DNA from: Streptomyces dangxiongensis
GTDB lineage: Bacteria > Actinomycetota > Actinomycetes > Streptomycetales > Streptomycetaceae
Length of the DNA stretch: 64,000 nt
Reading direction: 5' to 3'
Assembly (NCBI RefSeq): GCF_003675325.1
Contig: NZ_CP033073.1
Coordinates: 6,696,001 to 6,760,000 of the forward strand
Shown: positions 50,596-59,492 of the stretch, piece after piece
How the letters are laid out: the number at the start of each line of letters is the position of its first letter
Numbering within the stretch: the stretch's first letter is position 1
Notes under the pieces: generated by a model
The model's input: only the letters and a program-made list of their open reading frames with translations
Database searches by the model: none
What the model was told of the DNA's origin: nothing
Translations under genes and position numbers: made by a program

Positions 50596-51081
50596 TCAGC
50601 TCTGGGCGTGGCCGGGAGGCAGCAGTGGCCCGCACTCCCACTGCTGGAAGATGAGCCGGGTCTCCACCCGCGCCACCTCGCGCCGCGCCGTGAACTCGTC
50701 CAGCACCAGCCGCTGGAGGTCGGCCATGTCCGCGACGGCCACATGCACCAGATAGTCGTCCGGCCCGGTCAGATGGAACACCGACCGGGCCTCGGGCAGC
50801 GCCCGTACGCGTTCCACGAACGGCCCCACCAGTTCCCGCCGGTGCGGACGCACCTGCACCGACAGCAGGGCCTGGAGCCCGCGCCCGAGCTTGGCCGGAT
50901 CGAGTCGCAGCCGATGCCCCAGGATCACGCCCGAGCGGCGCAGCCGGGTCACCCGGTCCAGGCAGGTCGACGGCGCCACGCCCACCTGCGCGGCGAGGTC
51001 GCGATAGGTGGTCCGGGCGTCGTTCTGCAACAGCCGCAGCAGATGCAGGTCCACCGGATCCAGTACGACTGAATCGGCCAT
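50596..51081 (-). CDS. Lrp/AsnC-family regulator
   Basis: The 161-residue protein has a helix-turn-helix 'VDLHLLRLLQNDARTTYRDL' with 'VGVAPSTCLDRVTRLRRSGV' and a RAM domain with 'HLTGPDDYLVHVAVADMADL'. It is divergent from a methionine/cystathionine-type lyase, only 30 bases between start codons, so it almost surely controls that gene, in line with Lrp proteins that sense sulfur or branched-chain amino acids. Confidence 0.92.
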   Translation of the reverse strand: MADSVVLDPVDLHLLRLLQNDARTTYRDLAAQVGVAPSTCLDRVTRLRRSGVILGHRLRLDPAKLGRGLQALLSVQVRPHRRELVGPFVERVRALPEARSVFHLTGPDDYLVHVAVADMADLQRLVLDEFTARREVARVETRLIFQQWECGPLLPPGHAQS

Positions 51082-51111
51082 GGGCCGAACGTAACACGGT
51101 GACTGCGCCCG

Positions 51112-52401
51112 ATGAACCGTTCACTGTTCACCCTTCCGGCCATGGACACAGCGAGCACCGGCGCCTACGACGACGTACGCGCCGCATCGAGAGCCCTGGC
51201 CACGGAGGCCGTGCACGCCGGCCGCGACGATCTCGCCCGCCAGGGCCTGCACGCCCCGCCGATCGACCTGTCGACCACCTACCCCTCGTACGACAGCCGC
51301 GCCGAGGCCGCCCGGATCGACGCCTTCGCCACCGACGGCGCCGATCCGGTCGGACCGCCGGTCTACGGCCGCCTCGGCAACCCGACCGTCGCCCGCTTCG
51401 AGACCGCCCTCGCCCGCCTGGAGGGCACCGAGTCCGCGGTCGCCTTCGCCAGCGGCATGGCCGCGCTCAGCGCCGTCCTCCTCGCCCTCCCCGGCACGGG
51501 CCTGCGGCACGTGGTCGCGGTACGGCCCCTGTACGGCTGTAGCGACCACCTGCTGACCGCCGGACTGCTCGGTACGGAGGTCACCTGGACCGACCCGGCC
51601 GGCATCGGCGACGCGCTGCGCCCGGACACCGGCCTGGTGCTGGTCGAGTCCCCGGCCAACCCGACCCTCGCCGAACTCGACCTGCGGGCCGTCGCGGACG
51701 CCTGCGGCCCGGTGCCGCTGCTCGTCGACAACACCTTCGCCACGCCCGTGCTGCAGCGCCCGGCCGAGCAGGGCGCGCGGCTGGTGCTGCACAGCGCCAC
51801 CAAGTACCTCGGCGGCCATGGCGACGTGCTCGCCGGGGTCGTCGCCTGTGACGAGGAGTTCGCGGGCCGGCTGCGGCAGATACGGTTCGCCACCGGGGGA
51901 GTCCTCCATCCGCTGGCCGGATATCTGCTGCTGCGGGGGCTGTCCACCCTTCCGGTGCGGGTCCGGGCCGCCTCCGCGAACGCCGCCGAGCTGGTCCGCC
52001 GGCTCGCCGCCGATCCCCGCGTGGCCCGCGTCCACTATCCGCGGCTCGGCGGCGCGATGATCGCCTTCGAGGTGTACGGCGACCCGCACGAGGTGATCTC
52101 CCGGGTCCGGCTCGTCACCCCCGCGGTGAGTCTCGGCAGCGTCGACACGCTGATCCAGCATCCCGCGTCCATCAGCCACCGCATCGTCGACGCCGACGAC
52201 CGGCGCGGGGCGGGGGTGAGCGACCGGCTGCTGCGGCTGTCGGTGGGCCTGGAGGACGTGGACGATCTGTGGGCCGACCTGAACCAGGCCCTGGGCGGCC
52301 CCGTCGGCGGACCGGGCCCCTCGCGGGAGACGACGCGGAAGCCGGTACACGACACGGTGCCGGGGGTGTTGCGGGAGGCGGTACCGGAGGCGGTGCGCTG
52401 A
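51112..52401 (+). CDS. Transsulfuration-type PLP enzyme
   Basis: A 429-residue Cys/Met-metabolism PLP-dependent enzyme: 'YGRLGNPTVARFETALARLE', 'AFASGMAALSAVLLA', the phosphate/PLP region 'LLVDNTFATPVLQRP' with the aspartate, and the lysine in 'LHSATKYLGGHGDV'. 'SLGSVDTLIQHPASISH' is the family C-terminal signature. The usual ~20-residue segment after 'ARVHYP' is shorter than in gamma-synthases. It could be methionine gamma-lyase or cystathionine gamma-lyase; not resolvable here. The start may be ATG 51112 or 51142; neither has a ribosome binding site. Confidence 0.88.
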   Translation: MNRSLFTLPAMDTASTGAYDDVRAASRALATEAVHAGRDDLARQGLHAPPIDLSTTYPSYDSRAEAARIDAFATDGADPVGPPVYGRLGNPTVARFETALARLEGTESAVAFASGMAALSAVLLALPGTGLRHVVAVRPLYGCSDHLLTAGLLGTEVTWTDPAGIGDALRPDTGLVLVESPANPTLAELDLRAVADACGPVPLLVDNTFATPVLQRPAEQGARLVLHSATKYLGGHGDVLAGVVACDEEFAGRLRQIRFATGGVLHPLAGYLLLRGLSTLPVRVRAASANAAELVRRLAADPRVARVHYPRLGGAMIAFEVYGDPHEVISRVRLVTPAVSLGSVDTLIQHPASISHRIVDADDRRGAGVSDRLLRLSVGLEDVDDLWADLNQALGGPVGGPGPSRETTRKPVHDTVPGVLREAVPEAVR

Positions 52402-52659
52402 CGGCACCGGCGGCCCACGGCCCCCGTACACCGACACGGTCCGGCGGGGCGCCCCCGGGAGACGCGTGGCGCGGGGGCCGCTCGCCCTCGGACCCGCGCG
52501 TGGTGGAACGGCCCGCGCCTGGCGTATCGGCCCCCGCCCGTACTTGGGGATCCCCGGTCACCGCCGCGATGACTGGCCACGACGAACGCGGTCACGGCGA
52601 CTCCGGCCGGGGGTGGTGGCTCCCGTCGGGGCGGGGCGGCCCTGCCGTCCGCCCCGCTC

Positions 52660-54084
52660 TCAGCCGAGGTGCGGTGGGTGGGTTCGGGGGGTCGTGGTCA
52701 GTGCCGTGGTGTCCAGGCGGGCCGTGATGACCAGGGTGCCTTCCTCGATCTGGTAGTCGAGGGGCAGGCCGAGGCCGCGCATGGCGGCGACCATGCCGGT
52801 GTTGGAGGCCTGCGTCACGGCGTACACGCTCTCGCAGCCGGCCTCCACCGCCAGCGCGACCAGCCGGCCGAGCAGCTCCCCGCCGATGCCCCGCTGCTGC
52901 CAGTCGTCCTCGATCAGCAGCGCGACCTCGGTCTCGTCGCCGTCCCACAGCAGGTGCCCGAGGCCGACGATCCGGCCGGACGCGGTCTGCGCGGCCAGCG
53001 TACGGCCGAAGCGGGGGCTGAGCAGGTGGGTCAGATAGCGGTTCGCGTCCCCGACCGGGCCGTGGTAGCGCATGCCGAGGGTGCGGGGCGAGCACCGCTC
53101 GTGCATCGCCCGGGCCGCGGCCAGGTCACCGGTGTCGACCCGGCGCACGGTGATGTCGTTGCCCTCCGGCAGGGTCAGCACGTCCTGACCGCGCGGGATC
53201 CGCGGCCCGAGCCGGCTGTCCAGCTCCACCAGCGCCCGTGCCCGCGCGAACTCGGTCGGGGTGAACGGCAGATACGGCCGTTCCACGGTGAGCACACCGC
53301 CCTCCGGTGCCCGCAGCCGCATCACGGTGTCTTCCAGGACGCCCCCGACCGGCACCGGTTCCGGGCCGCGGCCCCCGCCGACCGGCGTGCCGGGCAGTGA
53401 CCGGATCGTGCAGCGGCCCAGCAACTGGCGTAGCGCCAACGGCAGTTCGGCGGCGTCCAGGGCGGTGCGGGCGGCCAGTCCGAGCACCCGGGTGGGCGCG
53501 TCGACCAGGTCGTGGGCGTCGGCCCGCTCGATCCAGGTGGCCCTGCCCCCGGCCAGCGCGACCGCCCGGGTGATCTCCGCCGCGGCCAGCGTGCCCGGGG
53601 ACCGCAGGAGGAACTCGTCCACGGTGCCGTCGGCCAGCGGGTGCGTCTGGAGGCTCAGGATGTCCACCCGCCGTTCGGCCAGCGCCGTGCACAGCACGGC
53701 CAGCGAACCGGGCTCGTCCTGCACCGTCGTACGCATCCGCCACAGCGTGCCGGGGGCGGCGACCTCGTCGGCCGTGGTGCCGGGCTGTGTCGAGTGCCCG
53801 GCCGGCCGCGCGGCGGCGGCCGGCCGGGCGCCGGTATCACTGACGGGCGGCGCGTGTCCGTGGCGGCGTGACCACCACACGTGGAAGCCCGCCGTCGCGG
53901 CCAGCACGACGGCCGACAAGACCAGCAGGGCCGGTCCGTCCGGTCCGTGTCCGATCAGGTTCGCCGTGGCGTCCGCGACGGCGACGGCGGTGAAGAGCGC
54001 GGCGAGTTCGACGACGTCCCGCCGCCAGTGGTGCACGGGCCGTCCGTGCTTCGCCCGGGTCACGTCAGGCATGTCTGGAGTCAT
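52660..54084 (-). CDS. Membrane-anchored ACT-GNAT fusion protein
   Basis: The 474-residue protein has two membrane helices at ~25-70 ('VVELAALFTAVAVADATANL' and 'LLVLSAVVLAATAGFHVWW'), a low-complexity linker, an ACT-like domain at ~113-180 ('VQDEPGSLAVLCTALAERRV', 'DILSLQTHP'), and a C-terminal GNAT acetyltransferase (~310-455) with the acetyl-CoA loop in 'DDWQQRGIGGELLGRLVALA'. ACT domains bind amino acids, so an amino-acid-sensing acetyltransferase is a reasonable inference; the acceptor is unknown. Confidence 0.8.
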   Translation of the reverse strand: MTPDMPDVTRAKHGRPVHHWRRDVVELAALFTAVAVADATANLIGHGPDGPALLVLSAVVLAATAGFHVWWSRRHGHAPPVSDTGARPAAAARPAGHSTQPGTTADEVAAPGTLWRMRTTVQDEPGSLAVLCTALAERRVDILSLQTHPLADGTVDEFLLRSPGTLAAAEITRAVALAGGRATWIERADAHDLVDAPTRVLGLAARTALDAAELPLALRQLLGRCTIRSLPGTPVGGGRGPEPVPVGGVLEDTVMRLRAPEGGVLTVERPYLPFTPTEFARARALVELDSRLGPRIPRGQDVLTLPEGNDITVRRVDTGDLAAARAMHERCSPRTLGMRYHGPVGDANRYLTHLLSPRFGRTLAAQTASGRIVGLGHLLWDGDETEVALLIEDDWQQRGIGGELLGRLVALAVEAGCESVYAVTQASNTGMVAAMRGLGLPLDYQIEEGTLVITARLDTTALTTTPRTHPPHLG

Positions 54085-54231
54085 GCAGCCACTGTGAAGG
54101 AACGGTGTTGCGTGATCACGAACTGATTGTGACCGATGGGTAAAGCATGCTCCGTCCTATTTGCTGCCGTTTCTACAGTCGGCCGGCCACCGCCGACCGG
54201 CCCGTCGTTCGTGCGGCCTGCCCGTGCGCCG

Positions 54232-55818
54232 CTACTGGCCGACCCGGCCCGGCCGCAACGTGCGGGTGAACAGCACCGCGCCGTCCTGCTCGCGCAGCCG
54301 CACCGTCAGCTCGCCGCTGCCCCCGTCGATGTCGACCTCGCCGAAGAACTGGTAGCCGCCCGCGGGTGAGACGTTCGACGCCGTCGGTGCCTTCACGAAG
54401 ACCCGCTCCGGGCCGAAGGTGCCGTCCAGCGCGCTCGCCGGGAACGCGCCGGCGTTCAGCGGTCCGGAGACGAACTCCCAGAACGGCTCGAAATCGGTGA
54501 ACGCGGCCCGCGACGGCTGGTAGTGCTGGGCGGAGGTGTGGTGCACGTCAGCCGTCAGCCACACCGTGCCGGTGATCCGCCGGTGCTTCACGAACCGCAG
54601 CAGCTCGGCGATCTGGAGTTCCCGGCCGAGGGGGGCGCCCGGGTCGCCCTGGGCCACCGCCTCGAAATCGGGACGGTTCTCCGTCGTGTCGGGCACCACC
54701 AGCCCGATCGGCATGTCGGCGGCGATCACCTTCCACACCGCGCGCGACCGGGCGAGTTCCCGCTTGAGCCACTCCAGTTGCTCGCGGCCCAGGATGCCCT
54801 GCGGGTCGACGGTCTGGTCGTCGGGCGAGTTGGCGTTGCGGTAGGTGCGCATGTCGAGTACGAACACGTCCAGCAGCGGGCCCTGACGCAGTACCCGGTG
54901 GACGCGGCCCTCACGGGCACCCGGACGCAGCGTGGAGACCGGGGCGTACTCGCTGAACGCCCGCCGGGCCCGCGCCGCGAGGACGTCGATGCTCTTCTCG
55001 GTGTACCGGGTGTCGGAGGAGGCGATCATCTCGCCCGGGTACCAGTTGTTGCGGACCTCGTGGTCGTCCCACTGGACGATCGAGGGTACCTGGGCGTTGA
55101 AACGGCGGAGGCTGGCGTCGAGCAGGTTGTAGCGGAAGTTGCCCCGGTACTCGTCGAGGGTCTCGGCGACCTTCGACTTCTCCTCGGTGGTGACGTTCCG
55201 CCAGGTGCTGCCGTCGGGCAGGGCCTGGGTGGCGGCGATCGGCCCGTCGGCGTAGATGGCGTCGCCGCTGCACAGGAAGAAGTCGGGGTCCAGCTTCGCC
55301 ATCGCGTCGTAGATGCGGTAGCCGCCGCGGTCGGGGTTGATGCCCCAGCCCTGGCCTGCCAGGTCGCCCGACCACAGGAAGCGCACGCCGTCCCGGCGGC
55401 GCCGGGAGACCGTGCGGAACGTGCCGGTCACGGGTTCGCCGGTGCGGCGCGGGTCGTCGGGGTCGGCGAGCAGCACCCGGTAGTGGATCTGCTCGCCGGA
55501 CGGCAGGCCGTGCAGCCGGGTGGTGCCGGTGAAGTCCGTGCCGGCGTCCAGCAGCGGACCGTGCCATCTGCGCGGGTCGCGGAACGACTCGGTGGCCGAG
55601 GTCTCCACGACCATCCGGGCCGGCCGGTCCGAACGCACCCATACCAGACCGGAGTCGGCGGTCACGTCACCCGTCTGCACGCCCCAGCCCGCCCCGGGGC
55701 GTCCGGAGCGGGCGAACGCCGGTGCCACGCCGAGGCCGACGGGCAGGGTCAGGGCCGCCGACGTGACGAGCGAGCCGCGCAGAACACTGCGGCGGCCGGG
55801 GAGCGGGCGGTGGGACAT
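54232..55818 (-). CDS. phoD: PhoD-like alkaline phosphatase, Tat-exported
   Basis: The 528-residue protein starts with a twin-arginine signal, 'GRRSVLRGSLVTSAALTLPV', and has the PhoD N-terminal beta domain followed by the calcineurin-type core: 'RFLWSGDLAGQGWGINPDRG', 'DFFLCSGDAIYADGP', 'QWDDHEVRNNWYPGE' and 'VWLTADVHHTSAQHY'. PhoD enzymes hydrolyse phosphate esters outside the cell with iron and calcium. No PHO box was searched for by computation. Confidence 0.93.
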   Translation of the reverse strand: MSHRPLPGRRSVLRGSLVTSAALTLPVGLGVAPAFARSGRPGAGWGVQTGDVTADSGLVWVRSDRPARMVVETSATESFRDPRRWHGPLLDAGTDFTGTTRLHGLPSGEQIHYRVLLADPDDPRRTGEPVTGTFRTVSRRRRDGVRFLWSGDLAGQGWGINPDRGGYRIYDAMAKLDPDFFLCSGDAIYADGPIAATQALPDGSTWRNVTTEEKSKVAETLDEYRGNFRYNLLDASLRRFNAQVPSIVQWDDHEVRNNWYPGEMIASSDTRYTEKSIDVLAARARRAFSEYAPVSTLRPGAREGRVHRVLRQGPLLDVFVLDMRTYRNANSPDDQTVDPQGILGREQLEWLKRELARSRAVWKVIAADMPIGLVVPDTTENRPDFEAVAQGDPGAPLGRELQIAELLRFVKHRRITGTVWLTADVHHTSAQHYQPSRAAFTDFEPFWEFVSGPLNAGAFPASALDGTFGPERVFVKAPTASNVSPAGGYQFFGEVDIDGGSGELTVRLREQDGAVLFTRTLRPGRVGQ

Positions 55819-55948
55819 GGCTGCGCCTCCAGGGACGGGATCCGGCCGGTGTGCAGAGCCACACCTACTGGGGCGCCGCGGCGCGCGCGCGAACGCCGGG
55901 TGAACAACGGCCCGCGCCGGCCGGCCGTCGCTCGTCCGGTCCGGTGGC

Positions 55949-56779
55949 TCAGCGGCTGCCGTCCAGGATGACCCGGGCGATCAGCGCCGGGTCGTCGTTC
56001 ATCGGGCAGTGCCCGCAGCCGGGCAGCCGGACCAGCCGGGCGTGCGGGATGAGCTGCTTGGCCCGGACGCCCTGGCGGCGCACGAGAATACGGTCCCGGG
56101 TCCCCCAGGCCACCGTGACCGGCAGGCCCGGCAGAGCGTCGGCGAACCGGACGGTGGAGCCCGCCCGCAGGGTCGCCTCGAAGCCGGCGGCCCCCACGAG
56201 CGCGAGCGTCTCGGCGACCACCGCCTCCGGGGAACGGCGGCCGGGGCGGGCGTAGATGGTGCTGGTCAGTGCCGTCCGGCCGGCCGCCGTACGCGCCAGC
56301 CGCTCCACCAGGGGCAGCGGGAGCCGCTGGGCGATGCCGCGCATCGTGAGCAGCACCGTGAACGCGTACCGCCGCTCGGCCTCCGTCCAGAACCCGGCCG
56401 GCGACAGGGCGGTGACGGAGCGTACGAGCTTCTCCCGGCCCAGCTCCAGCGCGAGCAGGCCGCCCAGCGAGTTGCCGGCGACGTGGGGCCGGTCCAGCTC
56501 CAGCGCCTCGAACAGGGAGCCGAGCACGGTGTGGGTGGTGGGCAGGTCGTAGGCCAGCCCGTCGGGCAGGGCCGGGGACGCGCCGAAGCCCGGCAGGTCG
56601 ACGGCGATCACGTCGCGCTCGGTGGCGAGGATGTCCACGACCGGGTCCCAGGCCTGCCGGTGGTGGCCGATGCCGTGCAGCAGGACCAGCGGCTCGCCGC
56701 GGCCCACGCGCGCGTAGGACACGGTCACGTCCCGCGGGCCGTGCGGCGTGGGGACCGGGAAGGAGACGGTGGCGGACAT
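55949..56779 (-). CDS. Alpha/beta-hydrolase
   Basis: The 276-residue protein has 'EPLVLLHGIGHHRQAWDPVV' (oxyanion hole), the nucleophile elbow 'HVAGNSLGGLLALELG', the acid in 'WGTRDRILVRRQG' and the histidine in 'LPGCGHCPMNDDP'. All catalytic residues are present. Substrate unknown. ATG 56779 has GAGGAGCACC upstream on its strand. Confidence 0.92.
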   Translation of the reverse strand: MSATVSFPVPTPHGPRDVTVSYARVGRGEPLVLLHGIGHHRQAWDPVVDILATERDVIAVDLPGFGASPALPDGLAYDLPTTHTVLGSLFEALELDRPHVAGNSLGGLLALELGREKLVRSVTALSPAGFWTEAERRYAFTVLLTMRGIAQRLPLPLVERLARTAAGRTALTSTIYARPGRRSPEAVVAETLALVGAAGFEATLRAGSTVRFADALPGLPVTVAWGTRDRILVRRQGVRAKQLIPHARLVRLPGCGHCPMNDDPALIARVILDGSR

Positions 56780-56959
56780 GGGGGTGCTCCTCGTCTGGGC
56801 TGCTGACGGATCCGTAGACAGCTTGTCAGCAATTACTACCGGCGGGTAGCCCCTGGTGTCCCTCCCGCCCGGCACCCGGGAGCCCGCCCGCACCCGCCCC
56901 ACTCCCGGAGCAGATCATTCCGGGTGGACACCGGCAGATGTGTCGGATGAGATGGGGCC

Positions 56960-57844
56960 GTGACCGCAGACCTCGCCACCGACGTCTTCGAAGAACACCG
57001 GCCCTTCCTCATGGGCGTCGCCTACCGCATGCTCGGTCGCGTCGCCGACGCCGAGGACGTGGTCCAGGACGCCTGGCTGCGCTGGTACCGGGCCGACCGC
57101 ACGGACGTCCGCGAACCGCGTGCCTACCTGGTGCGCATCACCACCCGCCTGGCCATCGACCGGCTGCGGCAGGTGCAGTCGCGCGGCGAGGCGTACGTCG
57201 GGCCGTGGCTGCCGGAGCCGTACCTCACCGAATTCGGCGACACCGCACCTGACTCCGCCGACCGTGCAGTGCTCGCCGACACCGTGTCCCTGGCCGTCCT
57301 CGTCGTCCTGGAATCGCTCTCACCGCTGGAGCGGGCGGTCTTCGTGCTCCGGGAGGCGTTCGGCTATCCGTACGCCGAGATCGCCACGCTGCTCGACCGC
57401 GGCGAGGCGGCGGTACGGCAGCTCGCCGGGCGCGCCCGCCGGCACGTCGCGGAACGGCGCCCGCGCTACGACGTCGACCCCGCCCGGCGCCGGGACCTGA
57501 CCGAACGCTTCATCGCCGCCGCGGTCGAGGGCGACCTGGAGGGGCTGATGTCCCTGCTCGCCCCGGACGTCCAGTTGGTCGGCGACAGCGGCGGAAAGGC
57601 CAAGGCGCCGCTGCGGATCCTGCACACCGCCGACAAGGTCGGCCGCTTCCTCGTCGGCGTCTCGCGGTCCGGCCCGCCGGGACTCGCCTTCCGGCTGGTG
57701 GAGACCAACGGAGGCCCCGCCGTGCTCATCATCAGCGACGACCGGCCCGACAGCCTGTTCCAACTGGACATAGCCGACGACCGGGTCACGGCCGTGTACG
57801 TCGTCCGCAACCCGGACAAGCTGCGCTCCCTCGCCGCCCGCTGA
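56960..57844 (+). CDS. SigJ-type ECF RNA polymerase sigma factor
   Basis: The 294-residue protein has sigma region 2 ('FLMGVAYRMLGRVADAEDVV', 'QDAWLRWYR'), region 4 ('LSPLERAVFVLREAFGYPYA' and 'LLDRGEAAVRQLAGRARRHV') and a C-terminal SnoaL-like domain (~175-290, 'LTERFIAAAVEGDLEGLMSL'), the ECF41/SigJ layout in which the C-terminal domain, not a separate anti-sigma factor, adjusts activity. The conserved DGGGK-type segment appears here as 'DSGGKAKA'. GTG 56960. Targets unknown; ECF41 factors often act on adjacent carboxymuconolactone decarboxylase or oxidoreductase genes, none of which is here. Confidence 0.9.
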   Translation: MTADLATDVFEEHRPFLMGVAYRMLGRVADAEDVVQDAWLRWYRADRTDVREPRAYLVRITTRLAIDRLRQVQSRGEAYVGPWLPEPYLTEFGDTAPDSADRAVLADTVSLAVLVVLESLSPLERAVFVLREAFGYPYAEIATLLDRGEAAVRQLAGRARRHVAERRPRYDVDPARRRDLTERFIAAAVEGDLEGLMSLLAPDVQLVGDSGGKAKAPLRILHTADKVGRFLVGVSRSGPPGLAFRLVETNGGPAVLIISDDRPDSLFQLDIADDRVTAVYVVRNPDKLRSLAAR

Positions 57845-57875
57845 ACCGGCCCCTCCACGAGCCCCCGTCGCAGGC

Positions 57876-59238
57876 GGATTCAACAAATCGACGCAACACG
57901 TGAGTGGTTGTGATCGGTGTTCAGTGCCTCGTTCAGGCGCTCGGCTGGGGTCTCCCAGTCGAGCGCCTTCCTGGGCCGGTTGTTGAGTTCGGTGGCCACG
58001 GCCTCCAGGTCCTCACGGGTGTGCCTGGAAAGGTCGGTGCCTTTCGGGAAGTACTGTCTGAGCAGTCCGTTGGTGTTCTCGTTGGAGCCGCGCTGCCACG
58101 GGCTTCGCGGCTCGCAGAAGTACACGGGCACTCCGGATGCTTCTGAGAAGGCGTAGTGGTGGGCCATCTCGGCTCCTTGGTCCCAGGTCAGCGAGCGTTT
58201 GAGGCTGGCTGGGAGTGCCTTGACGGTATCCAGCAGGGCGTCGCGCATGCGGCCGGGCATGTAGCCGTCCGGGAGGTGGACGAGCAAGGTGTAGCGGGTG
58301 CTGCGCTCCACGAGCGTGCCGATCGCTGAGCGGCCCTTCGCACCGATGATCAGGTCGCCTTCCCAGTGACCCGGGACGGTGCGATCATCGGCTTCGGCGG
58401 GCCGCTGGCTGATCATGGTCATCGGGTGAAGGAATCGCGGCTGCCGCTGATCGGGCTGCCTGCGCCGCTTGCGCATGCAGCGGCCAGTGCGCAGGCGCCG
58501 GGAGATCTCACGCCACACACCGTCTCTGGCCTGTGCGTATAAAGCTCGGTAGATCGTCTCGTGGGAGACATGCATGTCGGGCCGGCCTGGGAACTGGCGC
58601 CGTAGCACGTGTGCGATCTGCTCGGGGCTCCACCGTTTGTCCAGGTGTTTCTGGATGAAGTCCCGCAGCTCCGGGGTGCCGTGGATCCGACGCGGCTTGG
58701 GGCGTCGGCGGCGTGTCTCAGCCCGCTTGTGAGCGGCGAAGGGGCGGTAGTAGGCGGGGTGGCGCGGGCTGACGTCGGGGTTGCAGTTGCGCCGGATCTC
58801 ACGGCTGATGGTCGAAGGGCTGCGGCCCAGTTCAGCGGCGATCTTCCGGATCGAGAGCTTCTCCCTGCGCAGGTCGGCGATGCGGCTCCGCTCGTCCTCG
58901 GACAGGTAGCGGCCAGAGACCGCGGGCCGCCGCACCCTCTCCCCGTTGAGAGGGTGCGGGACGAACATGCGCGTCTCGCCCGTGAGGGGCTGGACCGCCG
59001 GCCTGGTCCTCTTACCCGGCCGTGAGGTGCCCCTCGAACGCTCACTGCGTCCGTTACGCCACTCACGCCCGGTTCTGGGGTTAATGCCGACAATGCGACA
59101 AGCTTCCTCGTTGCTCACGCCCTGGCAAACGAGGTCGAAGTACTTCTGTCGCGCTTCGATCCGTGGTCGCCCTCGCCAGGCACCGCCGTTGGTCATCGCG
59201 TTCCCGTGCCTCGGGTGTTGCGACGATCAGTAGAACCC
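57876..59238 (-). mobile_element. IS30-family insertion sequence (~1.36 kb)
   Basis: Imperfect 24-bp inverted repeats bound the element: GGATTCAACAAATCGACGCAACAC at the left and the reverse complement of GGGTTCTACTGATCGTCGCAACAC at the right (59,215-59,238), differing at 5 positions. A single full-length transposase fills it. A clear target duplication is not resolvable: AGGC at 57872-57875 and AAGGC just after 59239 are suggestive. It lies between the sigma factor and the GntR gene. Confidence 0.85.
57880..59196 (-). CDS. IS30-family transposase
   Basis: The 438-residue protein is complete. The N-terminal helix-turn-helix part includes 'FDLVCQGVSNEEACRIVGI' and the IS30 signature 'LREKLSIRKIAAELGRSPST'-like region ('SPSTISREIRRN'). 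The DDE domain has 'VPGHWEGDLIIGAKGRSAIG' (first Asp), 'LTWDQGAEMAHH' (second Asp) and 'PWQRGSNENTNGLLRQYFPK' (Glu). No frameshift or stop, so the element may be active. Confidence 0.93.
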   Translation of the reverse strand: MTNGGAWRGRPRIEARQKYFDLVCQGVSNEEACRIVGINPRTGREWRNGRSERSRGTSRPGKRTRPAVQPLTGETRMFVPHPLNGERVRRPAVSGRYLSEDERSRIADLRREKLSIRKIAAELGRSPSTISREIRRNCNPDVSPRHPAYYRPFAAHKRAETRRRRPKPRRIHGTPELRDFIQKHLDKRWSPEQIAHVLRRQFPGRPDMHVSHETIYRALYAQARDGVWREISRRLRTGRCMRKRRRQPDQRQPRFLHPMTMISQRPAEADDRTVPGHWEGDLIIGAKGRSAIGTLVERSTRYTLLVHLPDGYMPGRMRDALLDTVKALPASLKRSLTWDQGAEMAHHYAFSEASGVPVYFCEPRSPWQRGSNENTNGLLRQYFPKGTDLSRHTREDLEAVATELNNRPRKALDWETPAERLNEALNTDHNHSRVASIC

Positions 59239-59381
59239 AAGGCACGGCGGGGGCTCTGCCGTGCCGTGGTGACTCCGCTGTACGACAGGGGTTTTGCCGC
59301 GATGTCACACACACCGCCGCGCGCGAACGGCTCGTGAACGCTCCGCGGCGGGTCCGTCACGGGTTGCCCACCGGACCGAGG

Positions 59382-59397
59382 ATTGGTCTTGACCAAG
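59382..59397. promoter_or_regulatory. dre-like palindrome (DasR-type operator)
   Basis: ATTGGTCTTGACCAAG is a 16-base near-palindrome that matches the known Streptomyces dre consensus (ACTGGTCTAGACCAGT) at 12 of 16 positions. It lies 96 bases upstream of a DasR-like GntR gene. The rest of 59,240-59,492 holds no gene; CTTTAATAAACAAG near 59,436 is AT-rich and may be promoter. Confidence 0.65.
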
Positions 59398-59492
59398 GGT
59401 GGCGGCAGCCCTATGGTCGCAGAGAAGTGCAACAACCTTTAATAAACAAGGGCGCTAAAAGCCGCCGGACCACGGCTCTTGCGGAGGACAGG

